Positions 33,312 to 42,841 of a stretch of 56,658 nt of DNA are shown here, piece after piece. The stretch is from Oceanobacillus alkalisoli. GTDB taxonomy: Bacteria; Bacillota; Bacilli; Bacillales; Amphibacillaceae. Both the position numbers and the translations under genes were made by a program. The notes under the pieces are model-generated. The model saw only the letters and a program-made list of their open reading frames with translations. It made no database searches and was not told the origin of the DNA. The DNA lies in the NCBI RefSeq assembly GCF_021556485.1, contig NZ_JAKGBW010000023.1, positions 1 through 56,658 on the forward strand, given 5' to 3'. The first letter of the stretch is position 1, and every line of letters starts with the position of its first letter.

Positions 33312-33851
33312 ATGAGAAGAATTACACTAGAAGAAGTTTTCCTACATCCGATCACTCAGAAGTATCTTCAGCGTTCAGGGATTGCTCACGCTGTAGCTGT
33401 AACGGAGTACGCTTATATTTTTGCAAAACGATTTGAAGTGGATGCGGATTATGCAACAAAAGCGGCGCTCCTTCATGATGTTGGCCACTACACCTGGTAC
33501 CGGGATGGTGAATGGGATTATGACCTTTATAAGGAAAATGATATCCATGCGATCAAAGGTGCCAGCCGGGCACATAAATTATTAATTAAGCTGGGGGAAG
33601 ATCGGCATGCCGCGAAGAAAATAGCAATTGCTATCTTGCTCCATACAGATTCATACTTGCCTGATGGGCATCTAGAACTCGAACCGCTTCAACAAGTCGT
33701 CGCTTTGGCTGATGAAGCAGATGAAGAGGGTGGAGGCAACCATCATTATAAGGAAATTGACTTTGAAAATGCGCTTTTGCGAATCCGTGCGCTTGATGTA
33801 CAGATTAACCAGGATTTGCGTGAGGGAAATGAGGCTCGGGGTGTCAGTTGA
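33312..33851 (+). CDS. HD domain phosphohydrolase
   Basis: This 179-aa metal-dependent phosphohydrolase has His26 (IAHA), the HD pair His55-Asp56 (LLHDVGHY), LLHTDSYL (second histidine) and the distal ADEADEE segment. All elements for a mono- or dinuclear site are present. The substrate may be a nucleotide; unknown. GGAGG precedes the ATG and a long terminator follows. Confidence 0.85.
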   Translation: MRRITLEEVFLHPITQKYLQRSGIAHAVAVTEYAYIFAKRFEVDADYATKAALLHDVGHYTWYRDGEWDYDLYKENDIHAIKGASRAHKLLIKLGEDRHAAKKIAIAILLHTDSYLPDGHLELEPLQQVVALADEADEEGGGNHHYKEIDFENALLRIRALDVQINQDLREGNEARGVS

Positions 33852-33873
33852 ATTAGAACGTAATAAAAACGAT

Positions 33874-33936
33874 AAAAAAAGCTCGAATGAACAGGATGCG
33901 TAACGCATGAGGTAAACTGTTTGTTCGGGCTTTTTT
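33874..33936 (+). terminator. Rho-independent terminator
   Basis: AAAAAAGCTCGAATGAACA pairs with TGTTTGTTCGGGCTTTTTT around an inner loop, ending in a T run. Confidence 0.75.
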
Positions 33937-33992
33937 GTGATGAAAAAATATGTTTTTATTTCCTCGGATTATATCCATCCAAAAAAGTAAAA

Positions 33993-34026
33993 ACGCATAA
34001 CTAAAAACTAGCCTAAAGTTATGCGT
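33993..34026 (-). terminator. Terminator for the TIGR00266 gene
   Basis: Arms ACGCATAACT and AGTTATGCGT are followed on the minus strand by TTTTTACTTTTTT. It lies downstream of the minus-strand gene ending at 34154. The rest of the gap 33937-34153 shows no gene. Confidence 0.8.
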
Positions 34027-34153
34027 GTTTGTACAGTCTTTTGCTCTCTTGTTTCGACAAATTTCCCAGGAAATATTGTGAAAAAAGATACCTAAACAAG
34101 TTTTTATTTCTGTATCTTCCGTAAAAAGTCAATCGTGCGTGACGGGGCAGCTT

Positions 34154-34958
34154 CTATTTCCTATCCCCGCCGAGTAAATTAAACAGTCCTCCTGCAATAC
34201 TGCCTTCTCCTTTTGATTCCGATCCCGCTCGCTGTGGAGCTGCTGCAAACACTCGGCTTGCGAGTCTGCTGAAAGGCAACGACTGTATCCAAACCGTCCC
34301 AGGGCCACGGAGCGTTGCGAAAAATAGACCTTCTCCACCGAATAATGCTGTTTTAATCCCGCCAACATATTCAATATCATAGTCTATACCTGAAGTCATT
34401 GCTACAAGACAACCTGTATCGACACGCAGTACGTCCCCAGCAGTTAGCTCCCTCTGGTGAATCGTTCCACCTGCATGGACAAAAGCCATTCCATCTCCTT
34501 CAAGCTTTTGCATAATAAATCCTTCTCCACCAAAGAATCCAGTTCCAATTTTGCGTTGTAATTCAATTCCGACGGATACCCCTTTTGCAGCAGCTAAAAA
34601 GGCATCCTTTTGGCAAATCAATTTTCCATCGAGTCGACTTAAATCCATTGGAATGATTTTTCCCGGGTAAGGTGAAGCAAAGGAAACGTGTTTTTTTCCC
34701 CATTCCTTCATTTGTAAATGCGGTCATAAACAAGCTTTCCCCTGTAATCAATCTTTTTCCTGCACCAATAAACTTGTCCATGAGTCCTCCGCTATGTTTT
34801 GATGAACCATCTCCAAAAATGGTTTCCATTCGGATCTGGTCATCCATCATCATTAAACTTCCAGCTTCAGCAACAACCGTTTCATCTGGATCAAGCTCCA
34901 CTTCTACAAATTGCATATCATCACCGTATAATTTGTAATCAATTTCGTGATTATTCAT
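34154..34958 (-). pseudogene. TIGR00266 (AIM24-like) gene with a frameshift in an A7 run
   Basis: The first frame encodes NNHEIDYKLYGDDMQFVEVE and VVAEAGSLMMMDDQIRMETI up to TNEGMGKK; the second continues [60 protein letters not shown] to the end. Removing one A from the seven-A run near 34690 fuses them into a full-length protein of about 267 aa of the TIGR00266/AIM24 beta-helix family. The rest of the gene is well preserved, so the lesion is very recent, a phase-variable tract, or a sequencing error. Confidence 0.85.
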
Positions 34959-35041
34959 TGCTTCACTTCCTCTCCATATTTAATTGTATTACGCTTAAAC
35001 GATGAAAAGGTTTCAAAAGATTCGAATCATTTATAGGGCTA

Positions 35042-35079
35042 AAAGCTCGGAGCGCTATTGGACGGCAACTCCGAGCTTT
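35042..35079 (-). terminator. Rho-independent terminator
   Basis: AAAGCTCGGAG and CTCCGAGCTTT form a perfect stem just past the VanY-type gene. Confidence 0.85.
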
Positions 35080-35087
35080 CATTTGGC

Positions 35088-36122
35088 TTATTCATTTTCC
35101 GTGAAATATTCTTCCATTGTTTGGTCGTTCTCCAACATTTCTGTTGCAGCTCTTACACCAACATAACGCAAATGCCATGGTTCGTATTGGTATTGCGTAA
35201 TATCTTCCTTCCCTTCTGGATAGCGGATAATGAAGCCGAATTTATGCGCATTTTCCGCGACCCACTCACCCTCGGGAGTATCTCCAAAATCAGTCGTCAA
35301 TTGATAACCGACAGCTGCACTCGTAATATCCATGGAAAGTCCGGTTTGATGTTCCGATTCTCCTGGACGCGCGCTGAAGATATTCGCCTCTTCCTCACCA
35401 TGTTCACTTGCATAGGCATGGAATAAGGAGACTTGGGTATCATAACCACGATAACCAGATTGGGCAAATAACTCATGTCCTGTCTCTTTTGCTTCATTGA
35501 ATAATTCTTCCAATGCTGTTGCAGCGGGTGCACGTAATTGTTTCTTCGGTAAGTCTTCTTCAAATGGGAAACTTACATCTGGAACGACAAGGCCATGGGG
35601 GATATAATCATCTGGTAAAGCTCGTTCCTTGTTTATAATTGCGAGCTGGTCATACGGATTGCCGACAACGATAGCACCACTGCCTGTTGTGACAGGTTCA
35701 GCAAGTGGTGGGAGACCATCTCCTGATTCCACTGTAAGTTCACCTGCTAAAACTCGCTCAAGCGCAAGTTGTGTCGCTTCATCATATATTCCTGTCACAT
35801 CTAAATCATCCAGCTGTAATTGAATATCTGTGATGGCCCAGGCTGTTATGCCAGAGTAAATACCATCGGTTGGGAGTGTATAGCCGATCTGTTCTAGAAT
35901 ATTTTGCAGTTCAGTAACAGCATCCCCCTCATCGAGTTTTTGCAATTCAGTATTTGGGAGAGTGCTATTTTCATCATCTGCTTTAACTTCTTCATCGGTT
36001 TCTTTTGTTGCATCTATCTCCGAATTAGATTGCCCGTTAGTTGTTTGTTCCCCGTCTGTGCAAGCAGCGAGTACTAAAATCAATGTAAAAAACACGGTAA
36101 CGATAATTGACTTTTTGTTCAT
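35088..36122 (-). CDS. VanY-type D-Ala-D-Ala carboxypeptidase lipoprotein with peptidoglycan-binding domain
   Basis: This 344-aa exported protein has the lipobox LAAC (Cys21), an acidic linker, a peptidoglycan-binding helical module (about 60-127: AVTELQNILEQIGYTLPTDG) and a C-terminal M15B domain. Zinc ligands and catalytic residues are clear: SEHQTGLSMD (His258, Asp265) and EPWH (Glu314, His317), with FAQSGYRGYDTQ before them. It trims the terminal D-Ala from wall stem peptides. The ATG at 36122 follows AGGGAT; the one at 36143 has no site. Confidence 0.9.
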   Translation of the reverse strand: MNKKSIIVTVFFTLILVLAACTDGEQTTNGQSNSEIDATKETDEEVKADDENSTLPNTELQKLDEGDAVTELQNILEQIGYTLPTDGIYSGITAWAITDIQLQLDDLDVTGIYDEATQLALERVLAGELTVESGDGLPPLAEPVTTGSGAIVVGNPYDQLAIINKERALPDDYIPHGLVVPDVSFPFEEDLPKKQLRAPAATALEELFNEAKETGHELFAQSGYRGYDTQVSLFHAYASEHGEEEANIFSARPGESEHQTGLSMDITSAAVGYQLTTDFGDTPEGEWVAENAHKFGFIIRYPEGKEDITQYQYEPWHLRYVGVRAATEMLENDQTMEEYFTENE

Positions 36123-36143
36123 TTCAATCCCTACAATCTTCAT

Positions 36144-36491
36144 AATTTACGTGGTTAGCAGTCTATATTTTCTCATAGGAGGGGGGGAAGGGCAAGAAGT
36201 AAAAGATAATGAAACCTCAATTTTAACTGGGAGTAGAACGACAGAGCAAAAAGCAAAAAGTTGTTTTAAAGGACACACTCAAGATGTATAAACCTATAGA
36301 AATAATGAAAAGCCTCATGTTTATAGATTAATTAATTAAATGCAGTTAGTTATTGTGAATAAGTGACTCGAATTCTTGAATATTCCTTGTAAATCACAAC
36401 AATGTACACTGATTGTCCGATACTTTGCGATGAAAGCGCCGCCATAAGAGGTGGAAACGATGTTACCATTATATATGTAGGAGGGAAGACA
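36144..36491. other. Intergenic region before the PTS operon
   Basis: No gene was recognised. There is a G-rich run (GGAGGGGGGG, about 36178-36187) and AT-rich sequence expected to hold divergent promoters. An ATG-started frame running into the regulator from 36402 is judged to be leader. Confidence 0.4.
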
Positions 36492-38552
36492 TTGGGGCTT
36501 GGTGATAGGAGTACAAAGATTCTAAATGAATTAATTAGTAATCCGAGCATAACTAGTACAGCAATTGAAAAGAAATATAACATTACCAAAAGACAATTAG
36601 GTTATAGCATCAAGAAAATTAATGAATGGCTCGAGCTAAATGATCTTCCAATTATAGAAAGAACCAGGCAAGGACAATTTGTTATTAATCAAGTTATTTT
36701 TACAGAGTTAGCTACCAGCGAAGATGTAATGCTTGTTTCAGACTCGAATATTCTTACGGAAGAACAGCGTGTGTATCTTATTTTGCTGATGCTGTTGAGT
36801 TCCAAGGAAGAGTTATCATTAAATCATTTTACGATTGATTTAGATGTCAGTAAGAATACAGTCTTAAGTGATTTGAAACTAGCTCAGGAATTATTAAATG
36901 ATTATCACCTGGTGATTCGCTACTCAAGAAAACATGGTTATTTATTGGAAGGAAAGGAATTTCAAATACGCAAACTTCTCATCGATATCACTTACCAAGT
37001 GTTGCAAATGAGTAATGGAGAAACAAGGTTTAAGGAAATTGCTTCTCTTCATTCTCGCGATATTGAAGAATTCACGAATCGAATTATAAAGGTGGAAAAT
37101 GAACTAAGCTTACGATTTACAGATGAAAAATTGAAAACTATGCCGCTAATTTTATTGCTTATCCTGAGAAGGGTTGAGCAGGGCTATGTTATTGAAACTT
37201 TTCCCATAGAGTATGAAGAACTGTCTGATACAAAAGAATACCAGGCAACAGAAGAGTTGCTCTACGATTATGAGGACATTGCAAAGTCTGAAAGGATATT
37301 TATTACCTTACATTTGTTAACAGCAAATATCTTCTCTGCGGAACTTGTGATGGAGGAAACAATACCCAATCTGGCTCCAGCTATTGATAACATGCTTAGG
37401 CAATTTGAAAAGAGTGCATGTATTTATTTGAAAGATAGGGATCAGCTACTAGATAAATTGTTTCAACATATCAAACCAGCATATTACCGGATTAAATATC
37501 ACCTGACGGACAGCACTGTTCACATACAAGGGAAGTTAAGTTCGCAATTTAAAGAGTTGCATCATTTAGTTAAACGTTCAATAGGTCCGTTAGAAGACCT
37601 GATAGGTGAAACGATGCCAGATAATGAAATTGCTTTCATCACGATGTCAATTGGCGGATGGATGAACCGCCAAGGAGAAAGCATTGATAAGAAAGTCAAA
37701 GCAATTGTTGTTTGCCCGCAAGGTGTATCTGTTTCAAGGATTTTGTTTAATGAGTTGCGAGAGTTATTTCCCGAATTTGTGTTTTTAGACTTTCTGTCGG
37801 TTCGTGAATACCTTCATTATCCATTAGATTTTGATATAGTATTTTCTCCAATATATATTGAAACAGAGAAAAAGCTTTTTGTTACGAAAACTTTTCTTGG
37901 TCAAGAAGAAAGGAATCGTTTACGAAATCAGGTCATGCTGGAGATCCATGGATATGTTCCGAACGACATTGATATTAATCAAGTCGTTGAAATCATTTCT
38001 AACCATGCAGTGATTCAAAATGAAAAAGAGTTGGCTAGAGCATTAGAAGGTTATTTTAATCGCGATGATAATTCAGCCATTATCAAGCAAGTTCAAGAAA
38101 GTGATGAATTGAACCTAAATGAAATGATAACACCGGATAGGATTATATTAAGGAATACTGTTTCTTCATGGGAGGATGCTGTTCGAATCGCTGCGAGACC
38201 ACTAGTTAAAAATGGAAATATCGATGAAACCTATGTAGATACGATGATTCAATATAGTTTACAAGACTCCTATATCATCATCGGTCCAGGTGTTGCAATT
38301 CCACATGCAGCTCCAGAAGATGGGGTTCATAAAGTGGGAATGAGTTTGCTGAGAGTTCGGAATGGAGTAGATTATCTTCAGACCAATCGAATTCAGCTCA
38401 TTGTTGTCATAGCTGCAGAGGATAAGCAGCAACATCTACGTGCTTTAATGCAGCTTATGAATTTATCGGGTTCTGATGAAGATCGGAATAGGGTGATAAA
38501 TGCTGTTACGGTTCAAGATGTGCATAATATCTTGAGTCAATATTCTAATTAA
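36492..38552 (+). CDS. PRD-containing transcriptional regulator with PTS EIIB and EIIA domains (MtlR/LicR-like)
   Basis: This is a protein of about 686 aa. Order: HTH region (1-75), a second HTH of Mga/DeoR type (ELSLNHFTIDLDVSKNTVLS), PRD1 and PRD2 (about 190-395), a GAT-like EIIB domain with Cys408 (VVCPQGVSVSR), and a fructose/mannitol-type EIIA with His605 (AIPHAAPEDG). Such regulators sense PTS flux by phosphorylation. AGGAGGG precedes TTG at 36492; the upstream open frame lacks similarity. It is the first gene of the PTS operon and presumably activates it. Confidence 0.88.
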   Translation: MGLGDRSTKILNELISNPSITSTAIEKKYNITKRQLGYSIKKINEWLELNDLPIIERTRQGQFVINQVIFTELATSEDVMLVSDSNILTEEQRVYLILLMLLSSKEELSLNHFTIDLDVSKNTVLSDLKLAQELLNDYHLVIRYSRKHGYLLEGKEFQIRKLLIDITYQVLQMSNGETRFKEIASLHSRDIEEFTNRIIKVENELSLRFTDEKLKTMPLILLLILRRVEQGYVIETFPIEYEELSDTKEYQATEELLYDYEDIAKSERIFITLHLLTANIFSAELVMEETIPNLAPAIDNMLRQFEKSACIYLKDRDQLLDKLFQHIKPAYYRIKYHLTDSTVHIQGKLSSQFKELHHLVKRSIGPLEDLIGETMPDNEIAFITMSIGGWMNRQGESIDKKVKAIVVCPQGVSVSRILFNELRELFPEFVFLDFLSVREYLHYPLDFDIVFSPIYIETEKKLFVTKTFLGQEERNRLRNQVMLEIHGYVPNDIDINQVVEIISNHAVIQNEKELARALEGYFNRDDNSAIIKQVQESDELNLNEMITPDRIILRNTVSSWEDAVRIAARPLVKNGNIDETYVDTMIQYSLQDSYIIIGPGVAIPHAAPEDGVHKVGMSLLRVRNGVDYLQTNRIQLIVVIAAEDKQQHLRALMQLMNLSGSDEDRNRVINAVTVQDVHNILSQYSN

Positions 38553-38593
38553 ATCATGGGTTTATCAATATTTTAAAGGGGGTGAGGACAGGA

Positions 38594-39040
38594 ATGACAA
38601 AAATGTTTTATAACGCCAAGTTAGATGCTGATAGTTATATGGATTTAATTAATAAGTTAGGAAAACAAATGTTTGAAGCTGGATATGTAAAAAAGACATA
38701 TATTGATGCTGTTTTAGAGAGAGAAAAGACTATGCCTACTGGACTTAGAACAGGACATATCAATGTAGCCATACCACATACAGATGTTACACATGTCAAT
38801 GAGTCAGCAGTAGTTGTAGCTACTTTAGAACATCCTGTTAATTTTTACTTGATGGATAATCCGGCTCAACAAACCGAAGTAGATATTGTATTTCTACTTG
38901 CAGTGAATGATCCAAGTGAACAGCCAGTGTTATTATCCAGACTGATGTCCTTGATTAAAGAGAAAGAAATCTTAAATAAGATTAAAAAGGCGAATGATAA
39001 TCAAACTTTGGAAGAAATATTATCACTTAAAATGGAATAA
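38594..39040 (+). CDS. PTS EIIA component, galactitol/fructose type
   Basis: This 148-aa phosphocarrier domain has the active-site His62 (VAIPHTDVTH) and the family opening NKLGKQMFEAGYVKKTYIDA. It accepts phosphate from HPr and passes it to the EIIB encoded next. GGGGTGAGG precedes the ATG at 38594; a GTG at 38582 is the alternative start. It is the second gene of the operon, 42 bp after the regulator. Confidence 0.88.
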   Translation: MTKMFYNAKLDADSYMDLINKLGKQMFEAGYVKKTYIDAVLEREKTMPTGLRTGHINVAIPHTDVTHVNESAVVVATLEHPVNFYLMDNPAQQTEVDIVFLLAVNDPSEQPVLLSRLMSLIKEKEILNKIKKANDNQTLEEILSLKME

Positions 39041-39061
39041 AAATTTAGGAGGAATTATATT

Positions 39062-39367
39062 ATGAGAAACTCATTTAAAGTATTGTCAATTTGTGGTTCA
39101 GGTACAGTAACGTCAACTATGGTAGCGGGTAAAGTAAAAGAAGAAATGGAAGAAAGAGGGTATACAATTTCTACTAATACAGGCAAACCAACAGAAGCTT
39201 TAAGTTTAGCGCAAAGTAATGATTATGACTTAATTGTACACACAAGTCCATTACCAGGTGGTGAATATGGAATTCCTACAATTAGTTCCGTTAGTTGTCT
39301 AACTGGTATGGGAGAGGAAGAATTCTTCGATGAAGTTGAAGAAGCACTAAAATCTTTAGCAAAATAA
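39062..39367 (+). CDS. PTS EIIB component, galactitol type
   Basis: This 101-aa protein has the phospho-cysteine loop SICGSGTVTSTM (Cys11), matching the GatB P-loop. It transfers phosphate from EIIA to the sugar alcohol bound by EIIC. AGGAGG precedes the ATG. It sits between EIIA and EIIC, the usual gat order. Confidence 0.88.
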   Translation: MRNSFKVLSICGSGTVTSTMVAGKVKEEMEERGYTISTNTGKPTEALSLAQSNDYDLIVHTSPLPGGEYGIPTISSVSCLTGMGEEEFFDEVEEALKSLAK

Positions 39368-39395
39368 ATAGTAAAAAAGGTAAGGGGAGACACCT

Positions 39396-40811
39396 ATGTT
39401 AGAAACTCTTCAAACTATATTTAACGCATTTGGTGCCGCTATTTTGGTACCAATCATTATCATTGTCATTGCATTAATATTAAAAGTACCACTGAAAAAA
39501 TCCCTGATGGCAGGTTTAAGTGCAGGTATAGGTTTACAAGGTTTCACGTTAGTTATTAATTCATTTACACCTATAATTGCGCCAGTTATTGAAGGGATGG
39601 TAGAAGGTACCGGAATTAGTTTAGCTGCGTTTGACGTAGGTTGGCAGGCGACATCTATTGTAGCTTATTCTACTCAACCAGGAATGGTTTTCCTGGCAGT
39701 AGGTATTATTTTACAAACTGTTCTATTCCTTGTGAAATGGACTGATGTATTTCAACCGTCTGACCTATGGAATAACTATTCCTATGCTATCTGGGGCTCT
39801 ATGGTTTTTGTTGTTACAGATAGTATGTTGTTAGCGCTTGGCTGTATGATTCTATTAAACTTATATAGTCTATTAAACTCCGAAATAATTGCAAGAAGAT
39901 GGTCTACTTATTATGGATATCCAAACACAACAATTGTAGGTATGCATAATATTGAGCCTGCTATGTTTGGTCTAGTTATCGATCCAGTCCTAAACAAGCT
40001 TGGTTTCAACAAAGTTAAAATAAATCCAGAAACTTTACAGAAAAAGCTTGGTTTGTTTGGTGAGCCAACTGTATTAGGGTTCTTTATAGGTGCTCTTATC
40101 GGATTAATAGGTAATATAACGGTATTAGGCACCTTTGAAGCGTGGGGTTCAATTTTAACGGTAGCTGTAGCAACAGCTGCAGTGATGGCGATATTTCCAA
40201 AAGTGGCTGGTATCTTTGCAAATGCCTTTACACCGATTACGGATGCAGCAAGAAAATCTACAGCTAAAAGGGAAAAAGGATCAGGTCGTGAATGGTTCTT
40301 AGGTATTAACGATGCGGCAGGTTTTGGTGAGCCAGCAACATTAACGTCGGGGCTGCTTTTAATTCCAATTATGGTGTTAATGGCATTTATCTTACCGGGA
40401 AATGAAGTTATTCCTGTTATTGACTTAGTCGCGCTGCCATTCATGGTTCAAGGCCTTGTTGCTTTAACGAATGGTAATATGTTAAAGGTTATGGTAAACG
40501 GCATTATCTGGTTTAGTTTAGGACTTTATGTTGCAACTTCTACCGCACCTTTATTTACAGAAATCGCAATGGATGTTGGTATTGCGCTGCCTGCAGGTGC
40601 GTTACTCATTACAAGTTTTAATGTTCTAACTAAGCCACTTGCATCACTAGTATTCTTTGCATTCTTATCAGGTAGCCCGCTGTGGATTGGAGTAGCCATC
40701 GTTGCTTACTTAATTCTTTGGTATGCATTTAGAAAAAATAAATCTGCTTTCTATGATTATCTTGATCGTCAAGCTGCCAAAAATGATCCGGTAGAAGAAA
40801 CAGCGGTTTAA
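39396..40811 (+). CDS. PTS EIIC component, galactitol (GatC) family
   Basis: This 471-aa polytopic permease has ten or more helices. It has the GatC-type start (FNAFGAAILVPIIIIVIALI, LKKSLMAGLSAGIGLQGFTL), the YGYPNTTIVGMHNIEPAMFG segment, the NDAAGFGEPATLTSGLLLIP loop and a C-terminal STAPLFTEIA region. It imports a polyol while EIIB phosphorylates it. Family members transport galactitol, arabitol or other alditols, so the exact substrate is open. A hairpin follows before the dehydrogenase gene. Confidence 0.88.
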   Translation: MLETLQTIFNAFGAAILVPIIIIVIALILKVPLKKSLMAGLSAGIGLQGFTLVINSFTPIIAPVIEGMVEGTGISLAAFDVGWQATSIVAYSTQPGMVFLAVGIILQTVLFLVKWTDVFQPSDLWNNYSYAIWGSMVFVVTDSMLLALGCMILLNLYSLLNSEIIARRWSTYYGYPNTTIVGMHNIEPAMFGLVIDPVLNKLGFNKVKINPETLQKKLGLFGEPTVLGFFIGALIGLIGNITVLGTFEAWGSILTVAVATAAVMAIFPKVAGIFANAFTPITDAARKSTAKREKGSGREWFLGINDAAGFGEPATLTSGLLLIPIMVLMAFILPGNEVIPVIDLVALPFMVQGLVALTNGNMLKVMVNGIIWFSLGLYVATSTAPLFTEIAMDVGIALPAGALLITSFNVLTKPLASLVFFAFLSGSPLWIGVAIVAYLILWYAFRKNKSAFYDYLDRQAAKNDPVEETAV

Positions 40812-40877
40812 ATTAGATTAGGTTGTTAGTTTGTAAAGAAAAAGTTAACGAACAATTTTTAGATCATTAATAACGAT

Positions 40878-40927
40878 GAAAAAGGCGTTTTACAACAATT
40901 ATATATTGTAGGTAGAACTCCTTTTTC
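40878..40927 (+). promoter_or_regulatory. Intra-operon hairpin between EIIC and the dehydrogenase
   Basis: GAAAAAGG and CCTTTTTC enclose an inner TTACAA...ATTGTA pair. No long T tail follows, so it may be an RNA-stability or processing element, or a leaky terminator that lowers downstream expression. Confidence 0.5.
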
Positions 40928-40958
40928 AATTTTACTATAGAAGTTGAGGGGAAACATC

Positions 40959-42014
40959 ATGGAAGGAAAAATGAAAGCAGCAGTACTACAATCACTTGGA
41001 AACATTAAAACAGAAATGGTGGATATACCAAAAATAAACGATGAGGAGGTGCTGATTAAAGTTAAATTTGCAGGAATCTGTGGTTCGGATGTGCCTCGTT
41101 CGATGACCACGGGTGCACGTTTATATCCATTAATCCTAGGCCACGAATTCTCTGGTCAGGTTGTCGAAGTGGGTGCTAATGTAACTGAAATACAATCTGA
41201 AGATCGTGTGGTAGTGGCACCCCTTATACCTTGTGGAGAATGTCAACATTGTAAAGCTGGTAATTATGGCTTATGTGATAACTACAATATTATTGGAACT
41301 GGAAGTAACGGGGCGTTTGCAGAATATGTCAAAGTGCCAAAAAATCATGTACTAAAAATTGACGACGAACTGGATTTTGAAACAGCGGCTGGAATTGAAC
41401 CTGCAGCAATCGGCTATCATGGTTTACAAAAAGCGAACATTGAACCAGGGGAAACAGTCGTAATTATGGGCTGTGGATCTATCGGTCAATTGACATTACA
41501 ATGGGCGAAAATCTTTGGGGCTTCTACCGTCATTGCAGTAGATATTTTCGATGATAAATTAAAACTTGCGAAAGAACTTGGAGCGGATATTACGATCAAC
41601 TCTAAGGAGGAAGACCCTGTGGAGAAAATTAGAGATCTTACTAATGGTGGTGCTGATGTCGTTGCTGAAACAGCTGGTAATGTTATCACACAACAACAAT
41701 CTATTTTAGCAGCAAAGAAAAAAGGTCGTGTTGTATTCTTAGGGATTACTCATAAAGGATTAGATTTAGAAGAAAAAACAATGGATCATATCTTACGAGG
41801 CGAAATCACAGTTCAAGGTTCCTGGAATTCTTATACTCCTGCTTATCCGGGACTAGCATGGAAGGCGACACTAGATTATATGACAAAAGGCGATATTCAA
41901 TTTAAAAAAATGGTTTCTCATAAAATATCAATTGAAGAAGTTGGCGAATATTTGAAGGGAATGGCCGATCGAACTCTTGATTTTAATAAAGTGTTAGTTT
42001 CCTTAGAAAACTAG
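40959..42014 (+). CDS. Zinc-dependent polyol-phosphate dehydrogenase (GatD-like)
   Basis: This 351-aa medium-chain dehydrogenase has catalytic zinc ligands Cys41 (AGICGSD) and His62-Glu63 (GHEFSG), a structural zinc from Cys92, Cys95, Cys98 and Cys106 (PCGECQHCKAGNYGLC) and the NAD-binding GCGSIG (171-176). It resembles galactitol-1-phosphate 5-dehydrogenase. In this operon it should oxidise the phosphorylated alditol to a ketose phosphate. GAGGGGA precedes the ATG at 40959; an ATG 12 bases later is also possible. Confidence 0.87.
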   Translation: MEGKMKAAVLQSLGNIKTEMVDIPKINDEEVLIKVKFAGICGSDVPRSMTTGARLYPLILGHEFSGQVVEVGANVTEIQSEDRVVVAPLIPCGECQHCKAGNYGLCDNYNIIGTGSNGAFAEYVKVPKNHVLKIDDELDFETAAGIEPAAIGYHGLQKANIEPGETVVIMGCGSIGQLTLQWAKIFGASTVIAVDIFDDKLKLAKELGADITINSKEEDPVEKIRDLTNGGADVVAETAGNVITQQQSILAAKKKGRVVFLGITHKGLDLEEKTMDHILRGEITVQGSWNSYTPAYPGLAWKATLDYMTKGDIQFKKMVSHKISIEEVGEYLKGMADRTLDFNKVLVSLEN

Positions 42015-42051
42015 GGTTATAGAATAAATATCTTTATAGGGAGGTAATCAA

Positions 42052-42744
42052 ATGTTGGAACAATTGAAACAAGAAGTATTAGAAGCGAATTTAGGATTAC
42101 CAAAACATGGGCTGGTTACTTTTACTTGGGGAAATGTAAGCGGAATTGATCGAGAACAAGGATTAGTCGTAATAAAACCAAGTGGGATTGAATATAACAA
42201 ACTGACTGTAAATGATTTGGTCGTTGTTGATTTAGATGGAAATGTTGTAGAAGGAGATTTAAACCCCTCTTCCGATACTAAAACTCATTTAGTATTATAC
42301 AAGAATTTCACTGATATTGGGGGAGTTGTTCATACTCATTCCTCTTGGGCAACCAGCTGGTCTCAAGCAACTAGAGATTTACCTGCACTTGGAACAACTC
42401 ATGCTGATACATTTTATGGTACTGTTCCGTGTACAAGAAATTTAACAAAAGATGAAATTGAATCAGATTATGAATTGGAAACTGGCAACGTGATTGTAGA
42501 AACTTTTAACAAACGTAATATCGATCCTAATGCTGTACCAGCTTCCCTAGTATATGGACATGGGCCATTTGCCTGGGGAGGAAATGCTCAAAAGGCATTG
42601 GAAAATGCGGTTGTTCTTGAAGAAGTATGTAAAATGGCGTTTTATACGTATCAATTAAACTCGGAAATAGCTAATTTAGATCAGCATTTGCTTGATAAAC
42701 ACTATTTAAGAAAGCATGGAGCAAACGCATATTATGGTCAATAA
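42052..42744 (+). CDS. L-ribulose-5-phosphate 4-epimerase family (AraD-like)
   Basis: This 230-aa class II aldolase-fold enzyme has zinc ligands His94, His96 (VVHTHSSWA) and His170 (YGHGPF); Asp75 (SSDTKTH), Asp119 (HADTFYG) and Tyr228 (NAYYGQ) match, with one-residue offset, the E. coli AraD residues D76, D120 and Y229. Keeping the epimerase-specific Asp and Tyr favours L-ribulose 5-phosphate to D-xylulose 5-phosphate conversion over aldol cleavage. GGGAGG precedes the ATG. It follows the dehydrogenase by 37 bp. Confidence 0.9.
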   Translation: MLEQLKQEVLEANLGLPKHGLVTFTWGNVSGIDREQGLVVIKPSGIEYNKLTVNDLVVVDLDGNVVEGDLNPSSDTKTHLVLYKNFTDIGGVVHTHSSWATSWSQATRDLPALGTTHADTFYGTVPCTRNLTKDEIESDYELETGNVIVETFNKRNIDPNAVPASLVYGHGPFAWGGNAQKALENAVVLEEVCKMAFYTYQLNSEIANLDQHLLDKHYLRKHGANAYYGQ

Positions 42745-42750
42745 GAGTTA

Positions 42751-42790
42751 TAAAAATAGAAAATGCATCCTCTTGCATTTTCTATTTTTA
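42751..42790 (+). terminator. Hairpin/terminator inside the operon
   Basis: AAAAATAGAAAATGCA and TGCATTTTCTATTTTT form a perfect 16-bp stem after the AraD-like gene. It may end most transcripts, leaving deoC and the dehydrogenase to read-through or a separate promoter. Confidence 0.8.
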
Positions 42791-42841
42791 TAATAGGGAC
42801 AAAGCTGAAGCTGTTATTTTCTAAAGAAGGGAAGTAAGACG

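Noticed and set aside
36402-36491. Upstream 30 codons of the PTS regulator frame
   Set aside because: AGGAGGG immediately before TTG at 36492 and family alignment by eye place the start there.
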